Shown: positions 1 to 8,191, counted from the stretch's first letter. The stretch: 19,501 nucleotides of DNA from CANHEE01 sp043777755 (GCA_043777755.1 JAYWHK010000274.1:1-19501); one strand, 5' to 3'. The notes: a model not told the origin generated them from the sequence alone. Program-made: numbers and translations.

Positions 1-213
1 ACCTAATACGACATTGCCTGTGACATATCGGACCTCACTAGGTGTACTCATTGTAATTGCTCCAACTGTAGCATTAGAAACAATTGCAGCAGCGTTTGAT
101 GCTGGTGCTGCTGGACATTGCGCTTGAATGTTTTGCAAGGTCAGCAAAGTAAATAGAAATAAGATACTGAATATCTTATAGCTTTTAAGATTGAAGGATA
201 AAAAACTTGTCAT
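1..213 (-). CDS. Secreted protein, N-terminal fragment (runs off left edge)
   Basis: An open frame on the minus strand starts at ATG 213-211 and stays open to the window edge (71 codons), so only the N-terminus is visible. The first 32 residues form a typical signal peptide: polar/basic residues, a hydrophobic stretch (SILFLFTLLTL), then a likely cleavage after IQA, leaving a mature N-terminus QCPAAPAS. The remaining residues are Ala/Ser/Thr/Val-rich and resemble the start of a surface or repeat protein, but no domain can be named. It is transcribed divergently from the 888 gene. A good Bacteroidota-type promoter lies about 280 bp upstream (491-521), implying a long 5' leader. Function unknown; export is well supported by the signal peptide. 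Confidence 0.8.
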   Translation of the reverse strand, partial: MTSFLSFNLKSYKIFSILFLFTLLTLQNIQAQCPAAPASNAAAIVSNATVGAITMSTPSEVRYVTGNVVLG

Positions 214-490
214 TTTAAAAAAGTTTAATTATGATTAAAAATATAGTATAGTGGAAAAAATAAACAATAAACAGCCTGTGATTTTTATTTACATATTAAA
301 TAAAATCATACTTTTTGAAATGGCGAACGCTCGCCTCATACTTGAAAATTGCTATTAATAAAAAACTTTACAGGGAGGGAACAAGTAGTATTTCACATTA
401 TAATAAAGCGTAATATTATTGTCATGTAAAGTTTTGTTAAAATATACACAACATTAACCTATGCTATGCTAAATTTTTTCTTTTCAGTAA

Positions 491-521
491 CAAAGGTATA
501 TGAATGGATTATACGGTGCAA
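491..521 (-). promoter_or_regulatory. Candidate Bacteroidota promoter (-33 TTG / -7 TACCTTTG)
   Basis: Read on the minus strand, TTG (521-519) is followed after exactly 20 nt by TACCTTTG (498-491). This matches the primary sigma-factor pattern known from Bacteroidota (TTG, 19-21 nt, TAnnTTTG). It points toward the leftward secreted-protein gene starting at 213 and would give a 5' untranslated region of roughly 270 nt. It is the best two-part promoter in the window, but the assignment rests on pattern only. Confidence 0.45.
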
Positions 522-851
522 GAAGATTTTAACACTAAAAAAGAGTATAAATAAATTTAGAAATAGGCTTTTATAAAAAATATAATTTATTATTTTAAAT
601 ATAAATCATTAAAAATCAATGATAAAAATATATTGTTTTTTAATACTTGTTTTTATAAACTAAATTTGGAAAAACTATTTTAACAAAAAAAACGCTATAC
701 GAAAAAAGCGAAAAAATAAAATTGGAAAGACTATTGTATATTACTAAACTATTGACTACCAATATTTTGCAAAAAAATAAAACTATATTTGGAGTATTTT
801 GTTCAATTTTAATTTATTTACCTAATCAATAGAAAAATCTTTTTTAGCCCC

Positions 852-859
852 TACCTTTG
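852..859 (+). promoter_or_regulatory. Candidate -7 element (TACCTTTG) for the 888 gene
   Basis: TACCTTTG matches the Bacteroidota -7 consensus and lies 28 nt before the ATG at 888, giving a short leader. No TTG is seen at the expected -33 spacing, so this is half a promoter only. Confidence 0.35.
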
Positions 860-887
860 CGGTAGAAAAAAACACAGTACTCATTTT

Positions 888-2405
888 ATGAAGATTAGCA
901 AAGACAACATGGTTAGGCTCGTACTCAGCCTAACACCAAGAGAACGCCAAGAATTTAAAGAACTCTACCCCTATGACTACGACTATGTCAGTCTTTTTAA
1001 TCACATCATCAAAAATAAAGGCTTAGACGAAACAGCGTTTTTAGAACAACTCGTCGCTCAAAAAGGAGATAAGGCAAGTAGCAAGAACGTCAATCTTTCG
1101 GTAATAAAATCTTATTTGTTAGATAAAATCCTTAATTCGCTACGGTCAAGCAATAAAAACCCTACGGCTGCGGTGTATATGAATTTGACCTACAGCGATA
1201 TTCTGATAAGCAAGGGCGTATATGATGTCGCTGAAAGCTACTTAGAAGAAACGAACCAACTTTGCCAAGATAATTTTTTGGCACAAGAGGAATTGATTTG
1301 TTTCCGTCAAACCAAGCAAATTGGTATAGTGAACAATAAAGGATTGCTTGGAAAAGATGCCGCAGCGAAACTGAAACGCTATGATTTGCATTTGGATATG
1401 TTAGCTAAAGAGAAAGACCTTACTATCTTTGCAGAAAATGCTACTTCTTTTGGTTTTTATAATGTTATGCCTTCTCCAGATATTTTCTTTGATACTATGA
1501 CCAAAATCAATCAAATGGTGGTTTTGGAAGAATACCCTTTTATCTTCAAACAACATTTACGAATTATGAAAGCCTCTACGGAGGTATTCCACTCCGTAGA
1601 AGGAGACCCCGTAGAAAAGATTAATGCTGCTTATATTTTTGCAATAGAGGAATGGAAAAACAATCAGTCCATCATGGCATACAATGGTTACTGGTTTTTA
1701 GGTTTTGCATTTGGCTATTTTTTATTGTTGGCACTGACAGGAGCAAATGAGGCGCAAATCACAGCTTTTTTAGAAATTTTGAGTGTTTTTGAAGAAAAAA
1801 CGAAAAGTAGTGTTGAGCGTAACAGAGCCTTGGAATTGAAGCACGTCTGTCAACTCATGCAATTGAAAAATAGTAATGATGACAAAAAATATGCTAAGAC
1901 TTTAAAACTAAAAGAAAAATTTGAAAAAGATATAGACCCTAATTTTCAACGGAATGCACAGATTAAAATTTGGGAGGAATACAATTATATCTATGCTTAT
2001 CAGCAACTCAATAATTACAGTGCAGTTATTGATATTTGCAATGGGCTGCTGCATGATAAAGACTATAATGTGAAAAATTTTATGATTTTTTATTCGCCTG
2101 TATATGTTGCATATCTACAAGCACACTACGAGCTGGGAAGTTTTAAATTTTTAAAATACGAAATAGACAAATGCAAAGCCGTATTAGAAAAAAATAATGC
2201 GCTGGGCGATTTTGAAGAGGAGTTTTTGAAATTGATGCGTTTGCTTGTTAGTAATCAAAATAACAAAGCAAAACTACTCAATGGCTTGGAGCTGCATCAA
2301 GAGAATTTTAAAATCATCAGTGAGCAAGGTTTTTTTAAATCAAATTTTAAGATGTTTGATATAGATGGTTGGATAGAGGAGTTGAAAAAAAGATATTCTA
2401 AGTAG
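888..2405 (+). CDS. Helical-repeat (TPR-like) cytoplasmic protein, paralogue 1
   Basis: This 505-residue soluble protein has no signal peptide or membrane segment. The N-terminus (residues 1-90) carries LVLSLTPRERQEFKELY, then LFNHIIKNKGLDETAF and a VIKSYLLDKILNSLRSS segment. This layout resembles a Bacteroidota family that I recall as helical/TPR-like proteins of unknown function. Helix pairs resembling tetratricopeptides are visible at about 100-135 (SDILISKGVYDVAESYLEET) and 365-450 (paired helices around AVIDICNGLLHDKD and FLKYEIDKCKAVLEKN). A close paralogue lies at 6072-7586, with roughly half of residues identical by eye, highest near the N-terminus and in the LLYDK/VKNFMIFY region. 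The ATG at 888 is supported by a -7 element 28 nt upstream and by co-linearity with the paralogue start. A terminator follows at 2446. No catalytic motif is visible, and a protein-binding scaffold role is only a guess. Confidence 0.92.
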   Translation: MKISKDNMVRLVLSLTPRERQEFKELYPYDYDYVSLFNHIIKNKGLDETAFLEQLVAQKGDKASSKNVNLSVIKSYLLDKILNSLRSSNKNPTAAVYMNLTYSDILISKGVYDVAESYLEETNQLCQDNFLAQEELICFRQTKQIGIVNNKGLLGKDAAAKLKRYDLHLDMLAKEKDLTIFAENATSFGFYNVMPSPDIFFDTMTKINQMVVLEEYPFIFKQHLRIMKASTEVFHSVEGDPVEKINAAYIFAIEEWKNNQSIMAYNGYWFLGFAFGYFLLLALTGANEAQITAFLEILSVFEEKTKSSVERNRALELKHVCQLMQLKNSNDDKKYAKTLKLKEKFEKDIDPNFQRNAQIKIWEEYNYIYAYQQLNNYSAVIDICNGLLHDKDYNVKNFMIFYSPVYVAYLQAHYELGSFKFLKYEIDKCKAVLEKNNALGDFEEEFLKLMRLLVSNQNNKAKLLNGLELHQENFKIISEQGFFKSNFKMFDIDGWIEELKKRYSK

Positions 2406-2445
2406 GAATGTATAGTGAAACAAAAAGAATAACTGGCACAGTTTG

Positions 2446-2466
2446 ACTAACTTCGTTAGTTTTTTT
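2446..2466 (+). terminator. Rho-independent terminator after the 888 gene
   Basis: ACTAAC (2446-2451) and GTTAGT (2455-2460) form a 6-bp stem with a TTC loop, directly followed by six T residues (2461-2466). It lies 40 bp after the stop codon of the upstream gene. The stem is short but the geometry is right. Confidence 0.6.
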
Positions 2467-2469
2467 ATA

Positions 2470-2604
2470 AAACACATAGGTACATAGAAAACATAGATTT
2501 TCGTAGTATTTTTTTATGAAATAAAAAAACACTACGTCTATGTGTTCTTTTTTATGTGTAATTTGACCAATAATAGGCTATGTTTTCTACGTTCCTATGT
2601 GTTT
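2470..2604. repeat. Nested palindromic intergenic repeat (135 bp)
   Basis: The outer arms 2470-2496 and 2578-2604 (27 nt each) are inverted copies with only two mismatches. Inside them, CGTAGTATTTTTTTAT (2502-2517) and ATAAAAAAACACTACG (2521-2536) form a 16-bp inner stem with one mismatch and a GAA loop. A third inverted copy of the AACACATAG motif occurs as CTATGTGTT (2538-2546). The element therefore folds as a hairpin within a larger cruciform-like structure. No open frame is contained. It could be a REP/MITE-type dispersed repeat or a bidirectional terminator; copy number elsewhere in the genome cannot be seen from here. Confidence 0.7.
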
Positions 2605-2715
2605 CATTAAATCCGAATTGTGTGCTGTTTATTTTTTTCGTTTCACATAAAATGGTTGTATTACTAAATTGTTTACTAAGTTGTCTAATCTTTTAATCCA
2701 AAAAAATCAATAACG

Positions 2716-3159
2716 ATGCGCAATCTTTTTTCAATTAAAATAATGCTGTTTTTTTTACTCCTTAATGCTATCAACGCTTACAGTCAATCCAAAAATGCGA
2801 CCTTAGAGTTTAGTAATATTCGGAATAAAACAGGTTTTTTAGAAATTTCTTTTTTTAAGACCGAACAAGATTTTAAAGACGAAATACCTTTTTCAAAGAT
2901 GAAAATTGCTAAATCTGCTGCTGTCAATGGGAAAATGACGGTTCAGGTTGATTTGCCGACTGGCAAGTATGGCATAAGTGTTTTGGACGATGAGAATAAC
3001 AATGGAAAAATGGATTATAGCTTTTTGGGTATTCCGAAAGAAGGTTTTGGATTTTCTAACTACTATCATGCTGGCTTTACAAAACCTAAATTGTCGCCCT
3101 TTGTAGTTGCTATTGGAAGTAGTGGTGTTTTTTTGAAATTTGTGTTGCGGTATATATAA
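2716..3159 (+). CDS. Exported DUF2141-like protein
   Basis: This is a 147-residue protein. Residues 1-24 form a signal peptide (basic start, hydrophobic MLFFLLLNAI, cleavage near AYSQ). The mature part is a small beta-rich domain with the signature of the DUF2141 family: a strand-rich N-terminus (ISFFKTEQDF), a YGISVLDDENNNGKMD segment with acidic/Asn residues, then FLGIPKEGFGFSN. Length is typical for the family, which is periplasmic or exported in Bacteroidota and has no assigned biochemical function. The start gives a complete signal peptide and no alternative is better. It is preceded by the palindromic repeat and followed after 69 bp by the AraC-type regulator in the same direction. The family assignment is from memory of the motif but fits well. 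Confidence 0.88.
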   Translation: MRNLFSIKIMLFFLLLNAINAYSQSKNATLEFSNIRNKTGFLEISFFKTEQDFKDEIPFSKMKIAKSAAVNGKMTVQVDLPTGKYGISVLDDENNNGKMDYSFLGIPKEGFGFSNYYHAGFTKPKLSPFVVAIGSSGVFLKFVLRYI

Positions 3160-3228
3160 AAATACGGAATTGTCGGTTATTTGACGTAATCCAAATTTTA
3201 ACGACTTTATCCAATTTATCTAATATCT

Positions 3229-4023
3229 ATGTATCATTTATATCCCGTTTGTACTGTATTGAAGCCGTATATTGATTGTTTTTGGGAAAGTGATTTTCAA
3301 AAGGCAGAAAATGGTTTGTATCAAGAGTTATATGTAGCGCAATTTAATCCCAATGTAATTTTTAATTTACATAAAAACTATCAGTACAATAGCAATTTGG
3401 TTGAGCTTTCAACCGCTGTCACGGTTAATACTGCACCTATTTTATTTACACATCAAGCTGATAATCAACTCTTTGGTATTCGTTTTAAGACAGGAGCATT
3501 GCGTTTGTTCACGCCTTTGGCGATGCACGAATTGGCAGACGAAATGCTAAATATCAATGACCTTTTTGACGATAAAGTAGCGATGTTGGAAACGAAAATC
3601 CAAGATTGTAGCTCGACAGCAGAACGTATTGCAGTGGCAGAAACCTTTTTAATCCAACATTTTGATACTCAAAAATTAGAAAAATACCAACTCGCCAATA
3701 ACATTCAACAGCATATTCAGTTGCATTGCACGCAAACAGATTGCATACAAGAAGTAGTGAAAAAAACTTTTTTGACACAGCGCAGTATGGATCGTTATTT
3801 TCAAGAATATTTAGGGCTATCGCCAAAAAAAATGAGCCGTTTGATGCGCTTTGAACAGTCCTTTGCCGCTTTGCATCAAGATAAAAATACGTTCAATTAC
3901 TATGATTTTGGCTATTATGACCAAGCACATTATAGCAAGGAATTTAAGATTTTTTGCGGCTTCTCGCCTACTGAATATTTGAAATCAACCTATTTTGTCC
4001 AAAATTTACAAGCAGAACATTAG
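3229..4023 (+). CDS. AraC-family transcriptional regulator
   Basis: This is a 264-residue protein with two parts. Residues 1-140 form an N-terminal sensing domain of the type found in short AraC regulators of Bacteroidota (opening YPVCTVLKPYIDCFWESD, then GIRFKTGALRLF). Residues about 150-258 form the double helix-turn-helix DNA-binding domain. The first helix-turn-helix is near VVKKTFLTQRSMDRYFQEYL. The second is recognised by GYYDQAHYSKEFKIFCGF followed by SPTEYLK, the usual AraC C-terminal signature. Some core positions of the second unit vary from the consensus, but no essential part is missing. It is the middle gene of a same-strand run between the DUF2141-like gene and the beta-helix gene. 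Its ligand and target are unknown; regulation of a neighbouring export gene is plausible but not shown. Confidence 0.92.
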   Translation: MYHLYPVCTVLKPYIDCFWESDFQKAENGLYQELYVAQFNPNVIFNLHKNYQYNSNLVELSTAVTVNTAPILFTHQADNQLFGIRFKTGALRLFTPLAMHELADEMLNINDLFDDKVAMLETKIQDCSSTAERIAVAETFLIQHFDTQKLEKYQLANNIQQHIQLHCTQTDCIQEVVKKTFLTQRSMDRYFQEYLGLSPKKMSRLMRFEQSFAALHQDKNTFNYYDFGYYDQAHYSKEFKIFCGFSPTEYLKSTYFVQNLQAEH

Positions 4024-4032
4024 CCCTTGTAG

Positions 4033-4040
4033 TACCTTTG
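4033..4040 (+). promoter_or_regulatory. Candidate -7 element (TACCTTTG) for the 4078 gene
   Basis: TACCTTTG lies 37 nt before the ATG at 4078, in the 54-bp gap after the AraC-type gene. It is identical to the octamers at 852-859 and 491-498 (minus). No clear -33 TTG is found at 19-21 nt. Confidence 0.35.
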
Positions 4041-4077
4041 TGTCTTTATAAAATCAATTAAAAAACACCAAGGTATT

Positions 4078-6012
4078 ATGCTAAAAAATGTAAAAACCAA
4101 AACAACATTTCTCTCGTTATTCATTTTTTTTATTTTTATAAATAATTCATTAGCAGTGAGTTATTATATTCGCACTGACGGAAACGATAACAATACAGGA
4201 CTTGCGAATACACCAAGTTCCGCTTGGAGAACCATCAATACTGTACTCTATGGCTATGCCAACTGGGGCGGTTATCCTGGCGGAAGTCAAGGCGTTCCGA
4301 TGTTGCCTGGCGATACTCTTTTTATCAATGACGGTACTTATATTGAAAGTGGTTATGGTAATACAGGACTGAAAATTGACGGTATCAATGGCACAAACGC
4401 CAATCGTTTTTTTATAAAAGCGGTACACAAAGGAATGGCAAAACTCGAACTTTCTTCGAGTTTAAATTCTTTTAATATCTACAATTCAAAAGGCGTGACG
4501 TTTGACGGATTGGATATTTACAGCCCTGTTGGTTCTACCAATCAACATATAGGCGTTTTTGTTGCTTATCCGAGCGAGTTTGTGACCATTCGCAACTGTA
4601 AATTGCATAATTTTGGCTTAGGCGCAATTGGTGGCGATGGCGATAACATTATTATTGAAAAAAATGAAGTCTATGACAACGCCACTCGAAACCCTGCCAA
4701 TGGTAGCGGCATCAGTTTTTACCATCCTAAAAAAGTAGGCGCATCAAGCAATACGCTTACGGGTGGTTACGGGCATATTATTCGACAAAATCTTCTTTAT
4801 AATAATTATTGTAGCCTTTATTACAATAACGGAAATCCACCGACAGATGGCAATGGAATTATCATTGATGATTTTAATTTTACACAAAATTCGAGTGGTA
4901 CGCCTTACACAGTGCCTACTTTGATAGAAAACAACGTTTGTTTCAAAAATGGCGGTTCTGGTATTCGGGTCTATGACAGTAGCAATGTAACGGTTCGGAA
5001 CAATACCTGTTATTACAATTGCTGGGTAACGGCAACTTTTCCGTCGGGTTCGGGCGATTATCCTTCGGGCGATATTGGCGTGAGTTGCGAAGCGGGTTTT
5101 GGAAACAACATTAAAGTTATAAATAATATTTGTATTTCTGACCCCAATTTGCCCGTTTCGCACTATGGAATTGGTGTAGGAAATGCCATTACGAATGGCT
5201 CGGTTACGAATAACTATACCAACAAATTGTTTTTTACGGCAGGTGGCTCTGCCAATGTAATCGGCAATGCGCCACAATTTATCAATGCGACTACGAATGT
5301 TTTGACCGCTAATTTTCGCTTATTAAGCGGCAGTCCAGCCATCAATATGGGCAGTTCTCTCAATGCTGCATCAGAGGATTATGATGGTGTTCCACGACCT
5401 TGGAATGGCTTTGTAGATGCAGGTAGTTTTGAGTTTGTTGGTGCAGCTTTACCATTACAAATGCTTGATTTTAAAGGACTTGTAAAAGAAAATGAATGTT
5501 ATTTAACATGGCAAGTTGCCAAGGTCCAAAATGTAAAAGGCTTTGAAGTAGAAACTACGCTCAATCCTTCCGAAGGAGGAAAAACTCAATGGCAAAAAAT
5601 CGGTTTTGTTGAAGAAAACAATACGTCAAATACAACAGAAAATTACACTTTTAGTCATGTATTTTCCTCTTTTGAAAAAAATCCTCTTTTAGGATTTAGT
5701 GCATATTATCGCCTAAAAATAATTGATGCTGACCAGCGTTTTGAATACTCCAAAATCATTTTTTTAGAAAATAAAAAAGTAGAAAACACCATCACTATTT
5801 ATCCAACTTTTGTCAAAAACATACTCACTATTAAGGCATTAAATGATAAAATAAATACCGTAACGATTGTAAATACCAATGGACAAATTATAAAAATATT
5901 TCAAAATATCGAAAATGAAATCAATTTACATGATTTGCCACAAGGCGTGTATTTTTTAGAAATAAAAACTGAAAATCAAATAAACGAAGTAAAAAGGTTT
6001 TTTAAAATGTAG
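4078..6012 (+). CDS. Secreted right-handed beta-helix protein with T9SS sorting domain
   Basis: This is a 644-residue protein. Residues 1-26 are a signal peptide (FLSLFIFFIF core, cleavage after SLA). Residues 27-455 look like a right-handed parallel beta-helix of the pectate-lyase/DUF1565 type. They open with SYYIRTDGNDNNTG and contain many short turns rich in Asn and Gly (VTIRNCKLHNFG, IIIEKNEVYDN, VTVRNNTCYYNC), closing with PRPWNGFVDAGSFEF. Residues 456-568 form the fibronectin-like domain that often precedes T9SS tails (PLQMLDFKGLVKENE, then AYYRLKIIDADQRFEYSKII). Residues 570-644 are a type A sorting domain (TIYPTFVKNILTI, LPQGVYFLEIK, VKRFFKM). Such proteins may bind or cleave polysaccharides, but catalytic residues cannot be assigned from sequence alone. 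It lies between the AraC-type regulator and the second TPR-like paralogue. Confidence 0.9.
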   Translation: MLKNVKTKTTFLSLFIFFIFINNSLAVSYYIRTDGNDNNTGLANTPSSAWRTINTVLYGYANWGGYPGGSQGVPMLPGDTLFINDGTYIESGYGNTGLKIDGINGTNANRFFIKAVHKGMAKLELSSSLNSFNIYNSKGVTFDGLDIYSPVGSTNQHIGVFVAYPSEFVTIRNCKLHNFGLGAIGGDGDNIIIEKNEVYDNATRNPANGSGISFYHPKKVGASSNTLTGGYGHIIRQNLLYNNYCSLYYNNGNPPTDGNGIIIDDFNFTQNSSGTPYTVPTLIENNVCFKNGGSGIRVYDSSNVTVRNNTCYYNCWVTATFPSGSGDYPSGDIGVSCEAGFGNNIKVINNICISDPNLPVSHYGIGVGNAITNGSVTNNYTNKLFFTAGGSANVIGNAPQFINATTNVLTANFRLLSGSPAINMGSSLNAASEDYDGVPRPWNGFVDAGSFEFVGAALPLQMLDFKGLVKENECYLTWQVAKVQNVKGFEVETTLNPSEGGKTQWQKIGFVEENNTSNTTENYTFSHVFSSFEKNPLLGFSAYYRLKIIDADQRFEYSKIIFLENKKVENTITIYPTFVKNILTIKALNDKINTVTIVNTNGQIIKIFQNIENEINLHDLPQGVYFLEIKTENQINEVKRFFKM

Positions 6013-6071
6013 ATTTTAAACTTTTCCAGCTTCCACTTGTTTTCTTAATTTCAATTGTTTAACACCCTATT

Positions 6072-7586
6072 ATGAAAGTAAGTAAAGAAAAACTGGTCAA
6101 ATTAGTGCTTCATTTAACGGCACGAGAGCAACAAGAATTTAAAGAATTATATACAGGCAATTTTGATTATGTCGAGTTGTTCAAATATATCATCAAACAT
6201 AAAAGTTTAGATGAAAAAGCCTTTGCAGTCTATCTAAGCAAACAAAAAGGAAACGATAATGTAAAAAGCATCAATATTTCGGTCATTAAGTCGTATCTAT
6301 TAGAAAAAATTTTGAACTCGCTGCGGTCAAGCTACAAAAGTCCTGTCGCCTTGACCTACCTCAACTTGATGTATAGCGATATTTTGATTAGCAAAGGACT
6401 TTATGACATTGCGGAAAGTTACTTGGAAGAAACGAGTGCTATTTGCCAAACCAATCATTTGATACAAGAGGAGTTGATTTATTTTAGGCAACTCAACCAT
6501 ATTATTATTTTGAATGGGATCAATACGTCGGGCGACGTTATGGAAGAACGCTTCGCCAGACACCATGCGCTGTTAGACATTATGGCTATCGAGGAAACGA
6601 TGTTGCATTTTATAACCGTAATGACTTCGTTTGTATTTTATAATTTGCCGCCCAATCCAGACACTTTTTTTGACTTGTTTAGTAAAATCAATGTGTTGAA
6701 TGAAAAAGAAGATTATCCCTTTTTTATCAAGCAACAAATCTTATTGACGAAAGCCTCGTTTGAGATTTTCCAATCCGACGACCCAACTCGAATAGACAAA
6801 ATAAAAAAACTGTACGCATCGGGTATCAATGAATGGAAAGACAATAAACGGTTCATGGAGTACAATGGGTATTGGTTTTTAAATTCAGCTATGGGTTATT
6901 TTTTCATAACCGTCATCATTGGTGCGAACAAAGAAGAAAATGATAGTTTTGCCAACCTTCTTCTTTTATTTGAAACCCAAACCAAAAGCAATGTCGAAAA
7001 AAACAGATCCATCGAATTGCGTTATGCTTGCGAAATCCTATACCTCCTTAATAGTTCAGACAACAACAAGTATCAAGCTGTTCTTCTTTTTAAAGAAAAA
7101 TTTAAGGCATTAGCCGTGAATGGTTTTATTGGTAGTAAGCAAATCCGAGTTTGGGAACAATACAGTTATATCACTGCACATCTCCATCTGGGCGAATACA
7201 ACGAAGTGATAGATATTTGTAATGAGTTGTTGTACGACAAGGAGTTGGGTGTCAAAAATTTTATGATTTTTTACGCACCTGTTCATTTTGCGTTGTTGCA
7301 ATCGCATTACGAGTTAGGACATCTTAAATTTTTGAAATATGAAATTACAAAATCTAAGGCAGCGATTGAAAAAAATGGCACGTTTGGCGAATTTGAAGAA
7401 CAATTTTTTAAACTGATGAAACTATTGGTTAGTGAGCCTACGGATAAAGAAAAATCAGTTGCTACTTTGACACTACATAAAACAAGCTTTGAAGCACTTT
7501 TAGAAGAAGGTTTTTTTAAAGTACACTTTGGGGTTTATGATATTATGAATTGGTTGGAGGTGTTGATGGGGCGTTGTGAAGCGTAA
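6072..7586 (+). CDS. Helical-repeat (TPR-like) cytoplasmic protein, paralogue 2
   Basis: This 504-residue soluble protein is co-linear with the 888-2405 product over its whole length with no large gap. Shared stretches include FKELY, VIKSYLL-KILNSLRSS, YSDILISKG-YD-AESYLEET and VKNFMIFY. The pair is clearly paralogous but diverged, more so in the middle (residues 145-350). As in its paralogue, the sequence is a chain of amphipathic helices with no signal peptide or visible catalytic motif, so function is unknown. It starts 59 bp after the stop of the beta-helix gene with no terminator seen between them, so read-through from that gene is possible. No promoter element is evident immediately upstream. 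Confidence 0.92.
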   Translation: MKVSKEKLVKLVLHLTAREQQEFKELYTGNFDYVELFKYIIKHKSLDEKAFAVYLSKQKGNDNVKSINISVIKSYLLEKILNSLRSSYKSPVALTYLNLMYSDILISKGLYDIAESYLEETSAICQTNHLIQEELIYFRQLNHIIILNGINTSGDVMEERFARHHALLDIMAIEETMLHFITVMTSFVFYNLPPNPDTFFDLFSKINVLNEKEDYPFFIKQQILLTKASFEIFQSDDPTRIDKIKKLYASGINEWKDNKRFMEYNGYWFLNSAMGYFFITVIIGANKEENDSFANLLLLFETQTKSNVEKNRSIELRYACEILYLLNSSDNNKYQAVLLFKEKFKALAVNGFIGSKQIRVWEQYSYITAHLHLGEYNEVIDICNELLYDKELGVKNFMIFYAPVHFALLQSHYELGHLKFLKYEITKSKAAIEKNGTFGEFEEQFFKLMKLLVSEPTDKEKSVATLTLHKTSFEALLEEGFFKVHFGVYDIMNWLEVLMGRCEA

Positions 7587-7836
7587 CTCCTGTACGCAGT
7601 TTAGCGGAGAACTATAAATAGTGCTTATTCTACCTAAGTTAAAAGCGTTAGTATTGAATAGATAAAAAGAAACAACCTCAACAAAGGTGAATAAAAATAA
7701 AAATTACAAATTATTTCAATAATGTGACTGTCTTTTATTGAAAAATAATGAAAGGTAATACTAAATATGTGCTGAAAAAAACCATATAATAAAGCCAAAA
7801 TATCAATGTTTTAATAGAATAGAGTATTAATAAAGT

Positions 7837-7881
7837 AAAAACACCTAAGGGAAACATTGGTTTCTCTTAGGTGTTTTTTTT
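7837..7881 (+). terminator. Strong Rho-independent terminator
   Basis: ACACCTAAGGGAAAC (7841-7855) pairs with GTTTCTCTTAGGTGT (7860-7874) through 15 positions with one G-U wobble, around an ATTG loop. Flanking A (7837-7840) and T tracts extend the stem, so it could also act on the minus strand. It lies 250 bp downstream of the 7586 stop, and no other terminator is seen closer to that gene. Confidence 0.85.
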
Positions 7882-8124
7882 ATTGTTTTCATTTTAGCAT
7901 TGCTACATTTTTTAAATTAATCTTTTATAAAAATTACTATTTGTGACTTTATTACGCTTTTATAAAGTCCTTCAAAATTTATTTACAGCACCCATCTATT
8001 GTTTTATAAATACCTGATAATCAAAGTTTAATGAATTACATATTTACAGAAAACGAATGTTTCTTTTTTTATTTGTTTGATTTTTTTACCTTAAAAGGGG
8101 CTTTTTAATTCTTGTAATTGGTTA

Positions 8125-8168
8125 TATATTTGCAAAACATTTACGTGATTAATGTAAATTTATCTTTG
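8125..8168 (+). promoter_or_regulatory. Candidate promoter region of the giant gene
   Basis: Two TAnnTTTG octamers, TATATTTG (8125-8132) and TATCTTTG (8161-8168), lie 136-179 bp before the ATG at 8304 and downstream of the terminator at 7837-7881. Neither has an exact TTG at 19-21 nt upstream; T-rich tracts occupy those positions. One of them probably drives the giant gene, with a 5' leader of about 130-165 nt. Confidence 0.35.
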
Positions 8169-8191
8169 GTAGCTATTCCTCCCTTGCTACC
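8168..8191 (+). other. Small inverted repeat in the 5' leader of the giant gene
   Basis: GGTAGC (8168-8173) and GCTACC (8186-8191) can pair as a perfect 6-bp stem around a 12-nt pyrimidine-rich loop. It overlaps the end of a -7-like element and lies about 110 nt before the start codon. It could be an operator or a leader hairpin; no known riboswitch class is recognised. Confidence 0.3.

Larger units (their letters stand above)
214..887. other. AT-rich divergent intergenic spacer
   Basis: The 674 bp between two divergent genes contain no convincing open frame. They hold the leftward promoter at 491-521 and a short GC-rich hairpin at 322-335 (GGCGA/TCGCC, loop ACGC) inside the presumed leader of the leftward gene. 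A loose direct repeat (about 662-679 and 719-736, both reading like AAAnTTGGAAAnACTATT) is also present, and a -7-like TACCTTTG (852-859) lies just before the rightward gene. Other TAnnTTTG matches (661-668, 784-791) lack an upstream partner and could be chance in AT-rich DNA. Confidence 0.6.

Noticed and set aside
661..791. TAnnTTTG matches at 661-668 and 784-791 as extra promoters for the 888 gene
   Set aside because: Neither has a TTG at the expected 19-21 nt upstream, and such octamers arise often by chance in this very AT-rich spacer.
4744..5277. Minus-strand frame of 177 codons
   Set aside because: It is antisense to the beta-helix gene, whose signal peptide, repeats and sorting domain are clear. 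The antisense product is basic and Ile/Arg/Thr-rich with no domain, as expected from a shadow frame.
7748..7789. 13-codon frame (MKGNTKYVLKKTI) upstream of the strong terminator
   Set aside because: It is too short to support. It has no ribosome-binding signal, no run of a single amino acid as in attenuator leaders, and the terminator is not adjacent to a biosynthetic gene.
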